DNA of 64,000 nucleotides from UBA5069 sp963773745 (GTDB lineage Bacteria > Chloroflexota > Anaerolineae > Caldilineales > Caldilineaceae). Position 1 is the first letter of the stretch. Every line of letters starts with the position of its first letter. The stretch is taken from NCBI GenBank assembly GCA_963773745.1, contig CAVZCL010000005.1:1-64000 (forward strand). Reading direction: 5' to 3'. This document shows positions 1 through 8,576 of the stretch, in pieces. Below the pieces are notes generated by a model. That model was not told the origin of the DNA. It did no database searches and saw only the letters and a program-made list of their open reading frames with translations. The position numbers were made by a program, and so were the translations under genes.

Positions 1-820
1 CTCGTTCAGCGTCGTCGCCTGACCCGTCGCCACATTATAGACGCGGCCGAACGCTTCCGGGTTGTCCGTGGTGGCGGCGAGCAGGTTGGCCTGCACCACG
101 TTGGACACGTGGCAGTAGTCGCGCGTCGTCTCGCCGTCGCCGTTAATGACGCAGGGCTCGCCGCGCAGCAGCGCATCCACCCAGCGGGGGATGACGGCGG
201 CGTAGGCCCCCTTGGGGTCCTGGCGCGGGCCAAAGATGTTGAAGTAGCGCAGGCCGATCGCGGCAAAGCCGTAGACACTTGCGTAGAGTTGCGCATACTG
301 CTCGTCGAGCAGCTTGGTCAGCGCATAGGGCGAAAGCGGCTTGCCGATGCGATCCTCGATGGCGGGCAGCCGCTGCTCGTCGCCATAAACGGCGCTGGAT
401 GACGCATAGACAAAGCGCGCCGACGCCGGCCCCACGCGCCGCCTCAAGCATGTTCACGAAGCCCGTCACATTCACGTCGTGGTAGAGGCGCGGCTGCTCC
501 AGCGAGCGAGGCACCGAGCCCAGCGCCGCCTGGTGCAGCACGAAATCCACACCGCCAACGGCCGACTGGCACGCGCCAAAATCGCGAATGTCCCCTTCGA
601 TCATGCGGAAGCGCGCCCAGGCTTCTTCGCCCACCGCCTCCTGCACCTGCGCCAGATTGTGCGCGTAGCCCGTGGCAAAATTGTCCAGCCCCACTACCTG
701 CTGGCCCAACCCAAGCAGCGTCTCCAGGAGGTGCGAGCCGATGAAGCCGGCAACACCCGTTACCAGCCACGTGCGCGGCGCGGCGCGCAGGGCTGCCTGC
801 GTCTCCGTGTAGGCGCTCAT
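1..820 (-). CDS. wbpP: UDP-N-acetylglucosamine 4-epimerase, WbpP/TviC-like (C-terminus cut by window start, frameshifted)
   Basis: This short-chain dehydrogenase/reductase (SDR) would interconvert UDP-GlcNAc and UDP-GalNAc (or the uronic acids) for surface polysaccharide. From the ATG at 820 the protein shows the Rossmann motif VTGVAGFIGSHL, then LHQAALGSVPRS, both typical of WbpP/TviC. The frame breaks near 412-430. The next frame continues with RFVYASSSAVYGD, the SPYALTK active-site motif (YxxxK) and LRYFNIFGPRQDP, so one extra or missing base splits the gene. The C-terminus lies outside the window. Its start sits inside the upstream epimerase frame (see next entry). With the WbpA-like dehydrogenase at 4841 it suggests an acetamido-uronic-acid polymer; that substrate assignment is inference. 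Confidence 0.8.
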
Positions 821-1819
821 GCGGGCAACGCCTCTTCCTGCGCGGGGCATGTCGGCATGCGCCTGCTCCCATGCCAGCACATCGGCCAGGATTCTGTCCA
901 GCCCGTGAGCGGCTTGCCAGCCCGTAACGCCGTAAAGCTTGTTTGTATCGGGGACGCGCCGCCGCATGTCCTCAAATCCGGGGGCATAGGCCTCGCTGTA
1001 GGGAATGTGCTCGATGCCCGCGACAGATCCCGTCAGCGCCACCACGGCCTGCGCCAACTCGTTAATCGTCACCTCTTCGCCGCTGCCGATATTGAAGACC
1101 TCGCCGGCCGTGCGTTCAGGCTTGTCCATGAGCGCCACCAGCGCGCGCACAGTATCGCCCACGTGGCAGAAGCAGCGGCTCTGCTCGCCATCGCCAAAGA
1201 CGGGGATCGGCTGGCCCGCCAGCGCCGCACGCACAAAGCGGGGCACCACCATGCCATAGCGGCCGGTTTGCCCGGGCCCCACCGTGTTGAAGAAGCGCAG
1301 AATCGTCACCGGCAGCCCATATTCGCGGTGCGCAGCAAGGCCCAGAAACTCATCCAGCAGCTTCGATGCCGCATAGCTCCAGCGGCTGCGGCTGGAGGGC
1401 CCCAGCAAGAGGTCGTCCTCCTCGGCAAAGGGAATCTTCACGCCCTTGCCGTAGACCTCGCTGGTGCTGGCTATCAGCGTGCGGCAGCGATAGCGGCGCG
1501 CCGCGGCCAACACGGCGTGGGTGCCCAGCACATTGGTCTCAATCGTCTCGGTGGGGCGCTCCACCACCAGTTGCACGCCCACCGCCGCCGCCAGATGCAC
1601 AATCGCGTCGGCCTCACTGGCCAAACGGTCCAACACCTGCGTATTGTTGATATCGTCAATGGCAAAGGAGAAGCGCTCATGCGCGCGAAAGCGCGCGATG
1701 TTCGCGTATGAGCCTGTGCTCAGATTGTCGAGCAAGGCCACACTGTCGCCACGGTCCAGCAGCGTCTGCGTAAGATGACTGCCAATAAAGCCTGCGCCGC
1801 CCGTAACCAATACATGCAT
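817..1819 (-). CDS. NAD-dependent nucleoside-sugar epimerase/dehydratase (SDR)
   Basis: An extended SDR with TGGAGFIGSH at the N-terminus, the YAASK catalytic YxxxK near residue 149, and RFFNTVGPGQTG. It resembles UDP-glucose 4-epimerase or UDP-glucuronate decarboxylase-like proteins of polysaccharide loci; the exact substrate cannot be read. As sequenced, the frame runs without a stop into the WbpP-like gene, giving a 558-codon ORF. Removing one C from the CCCC run near 845 instead gives an ending PAQEEALPA followed by TGA at 817-819, overlapping the next ATG (ATGA). I therefore treat the fusion as an indel and give the corrected end. The rmlA gene lies 15 bp upstream. Confidence 0.8.
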
Positions 1820-1834
1820 GATTGTCTCGCGCCT

Positions 1835-2737
1835 TTACACTTCAACCGCTGTCGCTGTCGGGTAGCGCAGCTTCTGCTCCAGCGCATAGAGGAGCGCCTG
1901 GCCGTACTGATTCTGCCGCATGGGTTCGGCCAGTGCAGCAAGCTGCGCGTCATCAATAAAGCCCATGCGCCACGCAATCTCCTCGGGGCAGGAGATGGTC
2001 ATCCCCTGGCGATCCTGGAGCGCCTGCACAAACATGCTGGCCTGGAGCAGCGACTCGTGCGTGCCTGCGTCCAGCCAGGCGGTGCCGCGGCCCAGTTGCT
2101 CCACACGCAGCGCACCTCGCTCCATGTAAACACGGTTGAGGTCGGTAATCTCCAGTTCGCCGCGCGGTGAGGGTTTGAGGTTGGCGGCAATCTCGCTGAC
2201 GCGGCTGTCGTAAAAGTAGAGGCCGGGCACGGCAAAATTGCTGCGCGGCGCAGCGGGCTTCTCCTCAATGCTGATGGCCTTGCCGCTCTCATCAAACTCC
2301 ACCACGCCATAGCGTTCGGGGTCACGCACAGGGTAGGCAAAGATGAGCGCGCCGTCGCGCAACTGCGCCGCCTGGCGCAACTGGCCGGGCAGACCGTGGC
2401 CGTAGAAGATGTTGTCGCCCAGAATCAGACAAGTGGGTTCGTTGTCAATGAAGTCACGGTCGAGCAGAAAAGCCTCGGCCAGGCCGCGTGGTGCGTCCTG
2501 CACCACGTAGCGAAACTCCATGCCCCACGCTTCACCTGTACCGAGCAGATCTCTGAAGAGAGGCAGCGCTTCAGGCGTGCTGATGATCAGCACTTCGCGA
2601 ATCCCCGCCAGCATGAGCATGGAGAGGGGATAGTAGATCATGGGCTTGTCGTAGACGGGCAGCAATTGCTTGCTCATGGCTCGTGTGAGCGGATAAAGCC
2701 GCGTACCGTGACCGCCTGCCAGGATAATACCCTTCAT
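1835..2737 (-). CDS. rmlA: Glucose-1-phosphate thymidylyltransferase RmlA
   Basis: A 300-residue nucleotidyltransferase making dTDP-glucose from glucose-1-phosphate and dTTP, the first step to dTDP-rhamnose and other dTDP-deoxysugars. The signature GGHGTRLYPLT is at residues 8-18 (usually GGSGTRLYPLT), followed by KQLLPVYDKPMIYYPL, and length and C-terminus fit the RmlA family. No rmlB, rmlC or rmlD is seen here, so the rest of the pathway must be elsewhere. It lies between the SDR epimerase and the Wzz-like gene, all on the same strand, in a surface-polysaccharide locus. Confidence 0.93.
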   Translation of the reverse strand: MKGIILAGGHGTRLYPLTRAMSKQLLPVYDKPMIYYPLSMLMLAGIREVLIISTPEALPLFRDLLGTGEAWGMEFRYVVQDAPRGLAEAFLLDRDFIDNEPTCLILGDNIFYGHGLPGQLRQAAQLRDGALIFAYPVRDPERYGVVEFDESGKAISIEEKPAAPRSNFAVPGLYFYDSRVSEIAANLKPSPRGELEITDLNRVYMERGALRVEQLGRGTAWLDAGTHESLLQASMFVQALQDRQGMTISCPEEIAWRMGFIDDAQLAALAEPMRQNQYGQALLYALEQKLRYPTATAVEV

Positions 2738-2792
2738 ATGCTTTCCTCAATATCTCGCTGCGCAGTGAACCGGGCGCGCCGCACGCCAGCCG

Positions 2793-4800
2793 CTAGGCCA
2801 TCTGCTTGCGACGCGACAGGAAGGGCTGGCCGCCCATGGCCTCAGCAATGAAGGCCACCAACAGCCCGAGCATCAGGCCAACCGCCGCACCCAACACGCC
2901 CATGAGCAGCCAACTCAGCCCCGCGTCGGCGCGGTCGGGTGCAACCGCCGGCGCGGCGAAACGCACTTCGCTGTCGGCTGCCGAGCGAGAGACTGTGAGC
3001 TCGGCCACCTTGTTGCTCACAGTCTCAAAGGTGGTCGCAGCGAGATCGCGCGCTTTGGTCAACTCGTTCAGCCGTGCGTTCTCCTGCTCCAGTTGCGAAC
3101 GCAAGAAGCGCAACTGCTCCTCTTGGGCGGCAATGACATCAGTGGCGCCTGTACTGCCCGCCTGTGCGGCGGCCGCCAGTTCTGCCCCGGGGAAGAATTG
3201 CGCCATGTCGGAAGACGCAGGCCTGACAGCTGCTACGTCTGCGCCCGTTGTACCCGTAATCACCGCGGCGCTCCCAAGCACACTTTGGTTCAGGAAGGCA
3301 GGTGCGTCATTCTGCAGCGCCTGTACCAGTGCGCTGCCGGCGGCATCCGTGGGGAAGAGATTGGCATAGGCGTCGCCGCCCAGCAGGCGTGCACTCAAGG
3401 TGTCAATCGCACTTTGCAGCGTCGTCTGCCGCTCGGCCAGCACCGCATTCAGCGCGTCCAACTCATCGAGCAGCGCCTGCCGGCTGACTGTGCCCGCATC
3501 GCTCAACTGAATTTGCAGCGGCGTAGCGCCAATCTGCACCTGTACGGGCTGATTCGTTTGGACTGTGGCAGGCACTGCGACGACGGGCGTCGTCTCCTTG
3601 TCACCTGTGGCGGAAAGAGTCGCGGGGCCACTGCGCAAATCCGACTGTTGCGCCAGCGGCGCGGGTGCATCGGTGGCCTGTGTGAAGGCCTGCAGCTTGA
3701 GCAGCGAAGCCACCAGCGCGCTGCTGCCGGGAACATCCGTACCATCCGTCGCCGCCACGAGCGCGCGCAGCGACTGTGCGCTGTCCAGCGCGCGCGTCAC
3801 CTGGACGAGACTGCTATGATAGCCGCTGAGCAGTGCCGTGTCGCTCTGCACCTGGTCGGCCAGCACGCTCGTCTGCCCGCCGTAGAGCGCATCAATCGAC
3901 GCGGCCACATAAGCGCGCTTGGCAGCCTGCTCAGCAGCATAGGGCTGGGTAATGTTGAGCGCCTGCTCGTCGGCCTGGCTGCGTGCGATCGTACCAAAGG
4001 CCTGCACAACGCCATCGATAGAGGCAGCCAGCGCATCCTGGCGCCCCTGATAGAGCGCTCTGATCGAGTTTTCGGTGTCGCCAACGAGGCGGCTGAGTTC
4101 CCAATAGGAAGTTGTCTTGAGGAAATCGCTGTAGGCGGCCTGGGCGGCATCATAATCAGCCTTGGCAGCAGCCTGCTGCGCAACAACCGAAGCCAGACGC
4201 TCGTCGGGCACGCTGCCGTAGACGGCGTTGACCTGCTCCACGTAGGCGCGTGCCCACGTGGTGGCAATCTGCGCGGCGCGGCCCGGGTCGGCCGAGGTGG
4301 CGGTAATGCGGATCAGGTCGCTGTCACCGCGTCCACCATTGGCAGCCATGGCGGCCGTTACATGGCGCGCCAGCGCCGAAGCGTTCGCTTCTGTCTTCGG
4401 GCAAAACAGCCGCCATCTCCTCCACAACCTGTGCGGCCAGCGCCGGGCTTACCGCCAGCGCAAGCAGCGCGTTGCGGCGCGCGCTGACGTTGGCGGCGGC
4501 CAGCGCTTCGGGCTGCGTGGTGAAGCGCTCGTCAAAGGTGACGTCGCTCACCGTGCGCACAATCGCCACATCAGCGTAGGCGCTGTAGCTGGGCGTGCTG
4601 AGCGCGCCAAGCAGCCAGACGGCCGCGGCCGCCAGAATGCCAAGCAACACGGTCATCAGCAGTATCTCGCGCCACCAGCGGCCGATCGCGGAGATATAGC
4701 GGCGCAGATCGATCACGTCATCATCAGCATAGGGATCGGGCTGCGGGCTCTGTTGCGCAGGGGGAAGTGTGTCGATGGATTGCACTGCCACGTGAACCAT
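2793..4800 (-). CDS. Wzz/GumC-type polysaccharide chain-length determinant (frameshifted)
   Basis: An inner-membrane polysaccharide co-polymerase expected to control chain length. The N-terminal part has IDLRRYISAIGRWWRE followed by a membrane segment (LLMTVLLGILAAAAVWLL). A long periplasmic coiled-coil region follows, then a second membrane segment near the end (WLLMGVLGAAVGLMLGLL). The frame breaks at about 4380-4402: AAVLPED in one frame joins TEANASALARHV in the next. ATG at 4800 is preferred because GAAAGG lies 3 nt upstream; the longer reading begins with TTG. No C-terminal tyrosine-kinase domain is present. The gene sits between the UDP-sugar dehydrogenase and rmlA. Confidence 0.8.
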
Positions 4801-4840
4801 GTACCTTTCATTCGCGCCGGCCAAAGTGAACCGGATTCGG

Positions 4841-6160
4841 TCAGTTTGAATCAGTCACTACGCGCGTACTGGCACCGCAACCGGCTCGCTTCTGAGCACG
4901 CGTCCGCGTATCCACATACGTGGCAGCCAGCGCCCGCACCTGCGCCCAGTCATAAGCGTTGTGGTCGGTAACGACCACCACGCAGTCAGCCGCACGCAGC
5001 GCGCCATCCAGGTCGGTAATGCCCGTCATCTCCACGCCTTCGTGGTGGAAGGCGGGCACGTGCGGGTCGTGATACTCCACGTGCGCACCCTTCTCCTCCA
5101 GCAGGTGGATGATGTCGAGCGCGGGCGACTCGCGAATGTCGCTCACATCCTTTTTGTAGGCCACGCCCAGCACAAGCACGCGGCTGCCCTTGACGGCCTT
5201 GCCCACGTCATTGAGCGTGTCCTGCACCTTCTGCACCCAGTAGCGGGGCATTTCGCTGTTGATTTCGCTGGCCAACTCGATGAAGCGCGCGTTGTACTGC
5301 AGCGTGCGCAGCTTCCACGAGAGATAGAGCGGGTCAATGGGGATGCAGTGGCCGCCCAGGCCCGGCCCCGGCGTGAACTTCATGAAGCCGAAGGGCTTGG
5401 TGGCGGCGGCTCCCAGCACCTCCCACGCATCCAGCCCCAGCTTGTCGCACATGAGCTGCAGCTCATTGGCCAGGCCAATGTTCACCGAGCGGAAGGTGTT
5501 TTCATAGAGCTTCACCATCTCGGCGGCGCTGGCGGACGAAACCGGCACCAGCGTATCAATCGCCTCGCCGTAGAAGGCAGTGACGACCTCCATGCATGCG
5601 GGCGTCACGCCGCCAATGACCTTGGGCGTGTTGCGCGTGGTCCAGTCGGTGCGGCCGGGGTCCACCCGCTCGGGCGAGAAGGCAAGGAAGAAGTCCTCGC
5701 CACAGCGCAGGCCGCCCTCTTCAAGGCGGGGCAGCAGCAACTCCGTGGTGGTGCCGGGATAGGTGGTGGATTCGAGCACAATCGCCATGCCACGGTGCAG
5801 ATGTGTGGCAATCGCATCGGTGGCGGAGGCAATGAAGGTCATGTCAGGGTCGCCCGTCTTGTTGAGGGGCGTGGGCACGCAGATGGAGACGCCGTCGCAA
5901 TCGGCCAGCACGGAGAAATCGGAGGTGGCGGTGAAATTGGGGATGGCTGCGAGCGCCGAGGAGGGGACATCTTCAATGTACGATTCGCGGCGCGCAATCG
6001 CCTCAATCTTGCGACGGTCGAGGTCGATGCCCGTGACCGTGTAGCCTGCCTCGGCAAAGCGCACGGCCAGCGGCAGCCCCACATAGCCCAGGCCGATGAC
6101 GGCCACGTGGGCCTTGTGCCCCGTGAAGCGGCCGATCAACTCTTCCTTCGCACCCGCCAT
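4841..6160 (-). CDS. wbpA: UDP-N-acetyl-D-glucosamine 6-dehydrogenase, WbpA/WecC family
   Basis: An NAD-dependent enzyme oxidising C6 of a UDP-HexNAc to the uronic acid. The Rossmann motif VIGLGYVGLPLA is near the N-terminus, AFSPERVDPG in the middle, and the catalytic cysteine lies in GGHCIPIDP (about residue 272). The C-terminal NAD/UDP-binding domain includes VLVLGVAYKKDVSD and RESPA. ATG at 6160 is chosen because AGGAGG lies 6 nt upstream; an ATG at 6175 has no such site. AFSPERVDPG favours the WbpA (UDP-GlcNAc) branch over plain UDP-glucose dehydrogenases, but the substrate is an inference. A -10-like GTGCTATAGT lies about 80 nt upstream. Confidence 0.88.
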   Translation of the reverse strand: MAGAKEELIGRFTGHKAHVAVIGLGYVGLPLAVRFAEAGYTVTGIDLDRRKIEAIARRESYIEDVPSSALAAIPNFTATSDFSVLADCDGVSICVPTPLNKTGDPDMTFIASATDAIATHLHRGMAIVLESTTYPGTTTELLLPRLEEGGLRCGEDFFLAFSPERVDPGRTDWTTRNTPKVIGGVTPACMEVVTAFYGEAIDTLVPVSSASAAEMVKLYENTFRSVNIGLANELQLMCDKLGLDAWEVLGAAATKPFGFMKFTPGPGLGGHCIPIDPLYLSWKLRTLQYNARFIELASEINSEMPRYWVQKVQDTLNDVGKAVKGSRVLVLGVAYKKDVSDIRESPALDIIHLLEEKGAHVEYHDPHVPAFHHEGVEMTGITDLDGALRAADCVVVVTDHNAYDWAQVRALAATYVDTRTRAQKRAGCGASTRVVTDSN

Positions 6161-6240
6161 AAACGCCTCCTGCATTTGCCATGATCGACGTGCTCACCAC
6201 GAAATCGGCCACCCAAAGAGCGGCCGATCTGCAAAGGATG

Positions 6241-6250
6241 ACTATAGCAC
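6241..6250 (-). promoter_or_regulatory. Extended -10 promoter element upstream of the UDP-sugar dehydrogenase
   Basis: Read on the minus strand this is GTGCTATAGT, the same sequence found upstream of thyX at 7528-7537. No convincing -35 hexamer is visible. It lies 81 nt upstream of the ATG at 6160. Confidence 0.45.
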
Positions 6251-6287
6251 AAGGGCAATAGATACGCGAAGAATTCCGCCGCGCAAC

Positions 6288-6428
6288 TACAGAACTGCGA
6301 CACAGAGGTCACAGAGGGAACAGCGGAGGAACACAGAGAACAGCAACAACAGAGCTTGTTGCCTCATTGTTGCTTTTCTCTGTGTTCCTCCGCTGTTCCC
6401 TCTGTGACCTCTGTGTCGCAGTTCTGTA
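6288..6428. repeat. Long intergenic inverted repeat, ACACAGAGG-type
   Basis: Two 62-nt arms (6288-6349 and 6367-6428) are reverse complements with about one mismatch, around a 17-nt loop. The arms consist of short related words (ACAGAGGTC, ACAGAGGGA, ACACAGAGA). It begins 5 nt past the thyX stop codon and lies before the WbpA-like gene on the same strand. It could act as a terminator or an RNA-processing hairpin; it has no clear T-run. Confidence 0.9.
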
Positions 6429-6433
6429 CTTGT

Positions 6434-7477
6434 TTAGCCCGCGAAGCGCTCCTCGTACGCCTGCCAGTGGGCATCGAAGACGCCCGGGGCCACGGCGTGG
6501 AGCATGCGCAGGGCGTGCTGCGCCATGGTGCGAATCTCCCACTGCGCCGCCTTGTCCACGGCGCGCAGCCAGAAGAAGTGGCTCCACGCGGCGTAATTCA
6601 TGCTGGTGACGATGCGCGTCTCGGCGGCGTTGGGCAGCAGAAAACGGGCATCTTCCTTGCGCACGCCCAGTGCACGCAGCTGCGCATACTTCTCCTCGGC
6701 CAGCGCCCAAAAGTCGTCGAGCACGGCGCGTGCCTCCGGCTGCTCGTCAAAGGGAGGTGGCACAATCGGCGTCCACGCACCCTTGGAGAGGTCCACATAG
6801 CGCTGCGACTCCTGGCTGAAGCTGCCCAGGCGGTGGCGCACAAGCTGGTGCGTGCAGGTGCGGCTGATCCCCTCAAAGAGGAAGACCGCCGCGCCGTGAT
6901 GCTCGAGCAGCGCCGGGTCGTCCATCACCGGCTGCGTGTAGCCCAGCAGGGTGATGCCCATCTGCCCATCCTTGACGGGGACGAGCAGGCTGGCGTCGGC
7001 GGCGGGCGCATCGTCCAGCTGCGGCGCGGCCTCTGCAAAAGCGCTTTCGCCGAAGACGGCCGGGGCAATCGGCACGACGAGCGGCCGCGCCTCAAGCGCC
7101 AGCCCCTGCTTGAAGAGATCGAGCCAGACGCGCAGGTTGCCGCTCACCACCCAGCAGTGAGGCCCCGCCTCGCTGATTTCGCAGTGGCGGTTAAGGAGCC
7201 GCCAGCGCGCAGGCGCATCGTCGCCGCTGAACTCCACCGTGGCCCAAATGTGCTCGATGATGTCCTCGTGCCCCTCGCGCACGCGCGCCACAATGAAATC
7301 GGGCGCAGTGCCCATGCGGTGCGTGCTGCGGTAGCAGACGCGCCCCGCATACTCGACCACGTTCTCGGCATAGGTGCCCTTGCCATCCCAAATGGTGGCA
7401 AGATCGGAAAAGCCCTCGGCGCGGGCGCGCGAGAGGGCGGGGTTCTGCTGTGTATAGGCGAGCAGGCGTGCGTTCAT
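6434..7477 (-). CDS. thyX: Flavin-dependent thymidylate synthase ThyX
   Basis: Makes dTMP from dUMP using methylenetetrahydrofolate and FAD. The ThyX signature is present at residues 214-226: RHRLGSFSQESQR (family RHRxxSxxxxSxR), preceded by FEGISRTCTHQLV. At 347 residues it is longer than the usual 210-250, with an insertion (about residues 130-175) between the N-terminal part and the signature. It starts at ATG 7477. No folate gene or thyA is nearby. The gene is flanked by two long inverted repeats (6288-6428 and 7552-7686) that may isolate its transcript, and a GTGCTATAGT element lies about 51 nt upstream. Confidence 0.92.
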   Translation of the reverse strand: MNARLLAYTQQNPALSRARAEGFSDLATIWDGKGTYAENVVEYAGRVCYRSTHRMGTAPDFIVARVREGHEDIIEHIWATVEFSGDDAPARWRLLNRHCEISEAGPHCWVVSGNLRVWLDLFKQGLALEARPLVVPIAPAVFGESAFAEAAPQLDDAPAADASLLVPVKDGQMGITLLGYTQPVMDDPALLEHHGAAVFLFEGISRTCTHQLVRHRLGSFSQESQRYVDLSKGAWTPIVPPPFDEQPEARAVLDDFWALAEEKYAQLRALGVRKEDARFLLPNAAETRIVTSMNYAAWSHFFWLRAVDKAAQWEIRTMAQHALRMLHAVAPGVFDAHWQAYEERFAG

Positions 7478-7527
7478 GGCTGTGGCCTCCCCATGCAGTG
7501 CAATGTATGCCGGCGGCTGATGCCCAG

Positions 7528-7537
7528 ACTATAGCAC
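7528..7537 (-). promoter_or_regulatory. Extended -10 promoter element of thyX
   Basis: On the minus strand the site reads GTGCTATAGT, identical to the element at 6241-6250, and lies about 51 nt before the thyX ATG. It falls between the gene and the inverted repeat at 7552-7686. No clear -35 box is seen. Confidence 0.45.
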
Positions 7538-7551
7538 AAATGCAGGGATTC

Positions 7552-7686
7552 GGGGGAGCAGGAAACAAAATCTTGTCCGCGGAAAGGGCGGAAACAACGG
7601 AAACCACATGAAAGATGCCCTTCATGCTTTTTCCGTTGTTTCCGCCCTTTCCGTGGACAAGAATTTTGTTTCCTGCCCCTCTCCCC
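7552..7686. repeat. Long intergenic inverted repeat, GGAAAGGGCGGAAAC-type
   Basis: Arms of about 55 nt (near 7552-7605 and 7628-7686) match with a few mismatches and small indels. The arm core is GGAAAGGGCGGAAACAACGG. It fills the gap between the end of the Yip1-family gene and the thyX promoter; its right end abuts the Yip1-family stop codon. Confidence 0.85.
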
Positions 7687-8189
7687 TAAAAAATGAGGCT
7701 GAAGAGCAGGAAGAGCACACCCCACACAATCCAGCCGATAATGGCGGTGAGGATGGCGTTGTTGGTGTCGAAGCCGTGCGCCTCGCGCACCGCCAGCACG
7801 CCACACGCCAGCGACCAGATGCCGCCCACCAGCCCGCCCACCCAGCCAATGCAGGGAATGAGGCCGATGATGCCCAGCGCCTGGGGCGCCCACGCATAGC
7901 CCAGCGTGCGCTGCAGCTGCGGGAAGGTGCCCGTGCCGTGGAAGAAGTTGGTTCCCACCAGATGCGTAATGTAGGCCCACGCGTAGTAGCCCACTACGCC
8001 CGACACCAGCGCGCCGAAGATTGCGCCAAAGCCGCCCCAAATGGAGCCAATCGCCCCCAGCGCCACGGCGATAATCACCACAATCAGCGCCTCGCGCGAG
8101 AGGCTCGCGTCGTCCTTGGCCTCCTGATAGAACTTGACGTCGAATGTCACTGCCCGCACAACCCGCTGCATCATTGCTGTAAAGTCCAT
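7686..8189 (-). CDS. Yip1-family membrane protein
   Basis: A 167-residue integral membrane protein. After an amphipathic N-terminus (about residues 1-33) there are four or five hydrophobic segments with glycine-rich turns: ALIVVIIAVALGAIGS, AIFGALVSGVVGYYAW, GIIGLIPCIGWVGGLVGG and the C-terminal AIIGWIVWGVLFLLFS. The GYAWAPQALG stretch is characteristic of bacterial YIP1-domain proteins. No enzymatic role is known for these proteins and none can be inferred here. It stands alone between inverted repeats. Confidence 0.75.
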   Translation of the reverse strand: MDFTAMMQRVVRAVTFDVKFYQEAKDDASLSREALIVVIIAVALGAIGSIWGGFGAIFGALVSGVVGYYAWAYITHLVGTNFFHGTGTFPQLQRTLGYAWAPQALGIIGLIPCIGWVGGLVGGIWSLACGVLAVREAHGFDTNNAILTAIIGWIVWGVLFLLFSLIF

Positions 8190-8576
8190 AATTGTTGCTC
8201 CATTTCACTGGCCAAACAGAAATGAGTCACGCGAAAGGAGGCGCGCACGCGCCGGCGCTATTCGTCAATGTGCTGCGGATTAATACGCAAAGTGTGCCAC
8301 AGGGGTCGCGTCGCAGCGGGCGCTGGATTTGGCGCGTACCTCTTCCGGCAGTTGCAGTTGACGAGCGAGCATATGAGCAACTTCGGCAGGCACAGGCAGG
8401 TGAATCTCACGGTACAGAATGCCCGCGCTTTGAGTGAGTTCTTGCAGCAGGCCTGCAAGAGGCATCATCGTGGCCGAGCTGACTTTGGAGTTTGCCGTCG
8501 TTCGGCATGCATTTCCGCAATGCCCTAGACGATTGCCGATTTGCGTGTACAAGCTTAAGCGACTGATGAAGGCAAT
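8190..8576. other. Gene-poor stretch downstream of the decayed STAND gene
   Basis: No firm gene. A minus-strand open frame at 8280-8552 (90 codons) has protein-like composition in its C-terminal part (LPVPAEVAHMLARQLQLPEEV) and might be a further remnant of the neighbouring decayed gene or a small ORF. I could not assign a family and do not call it. Confidence 0.35.

Noticed and set aside
479..1711. A 410-codon plus-strand frame over the epimerase genes
   Set aside because: Antisense shadow of two SDR genes with intact Rossmann motifs on the other strand.
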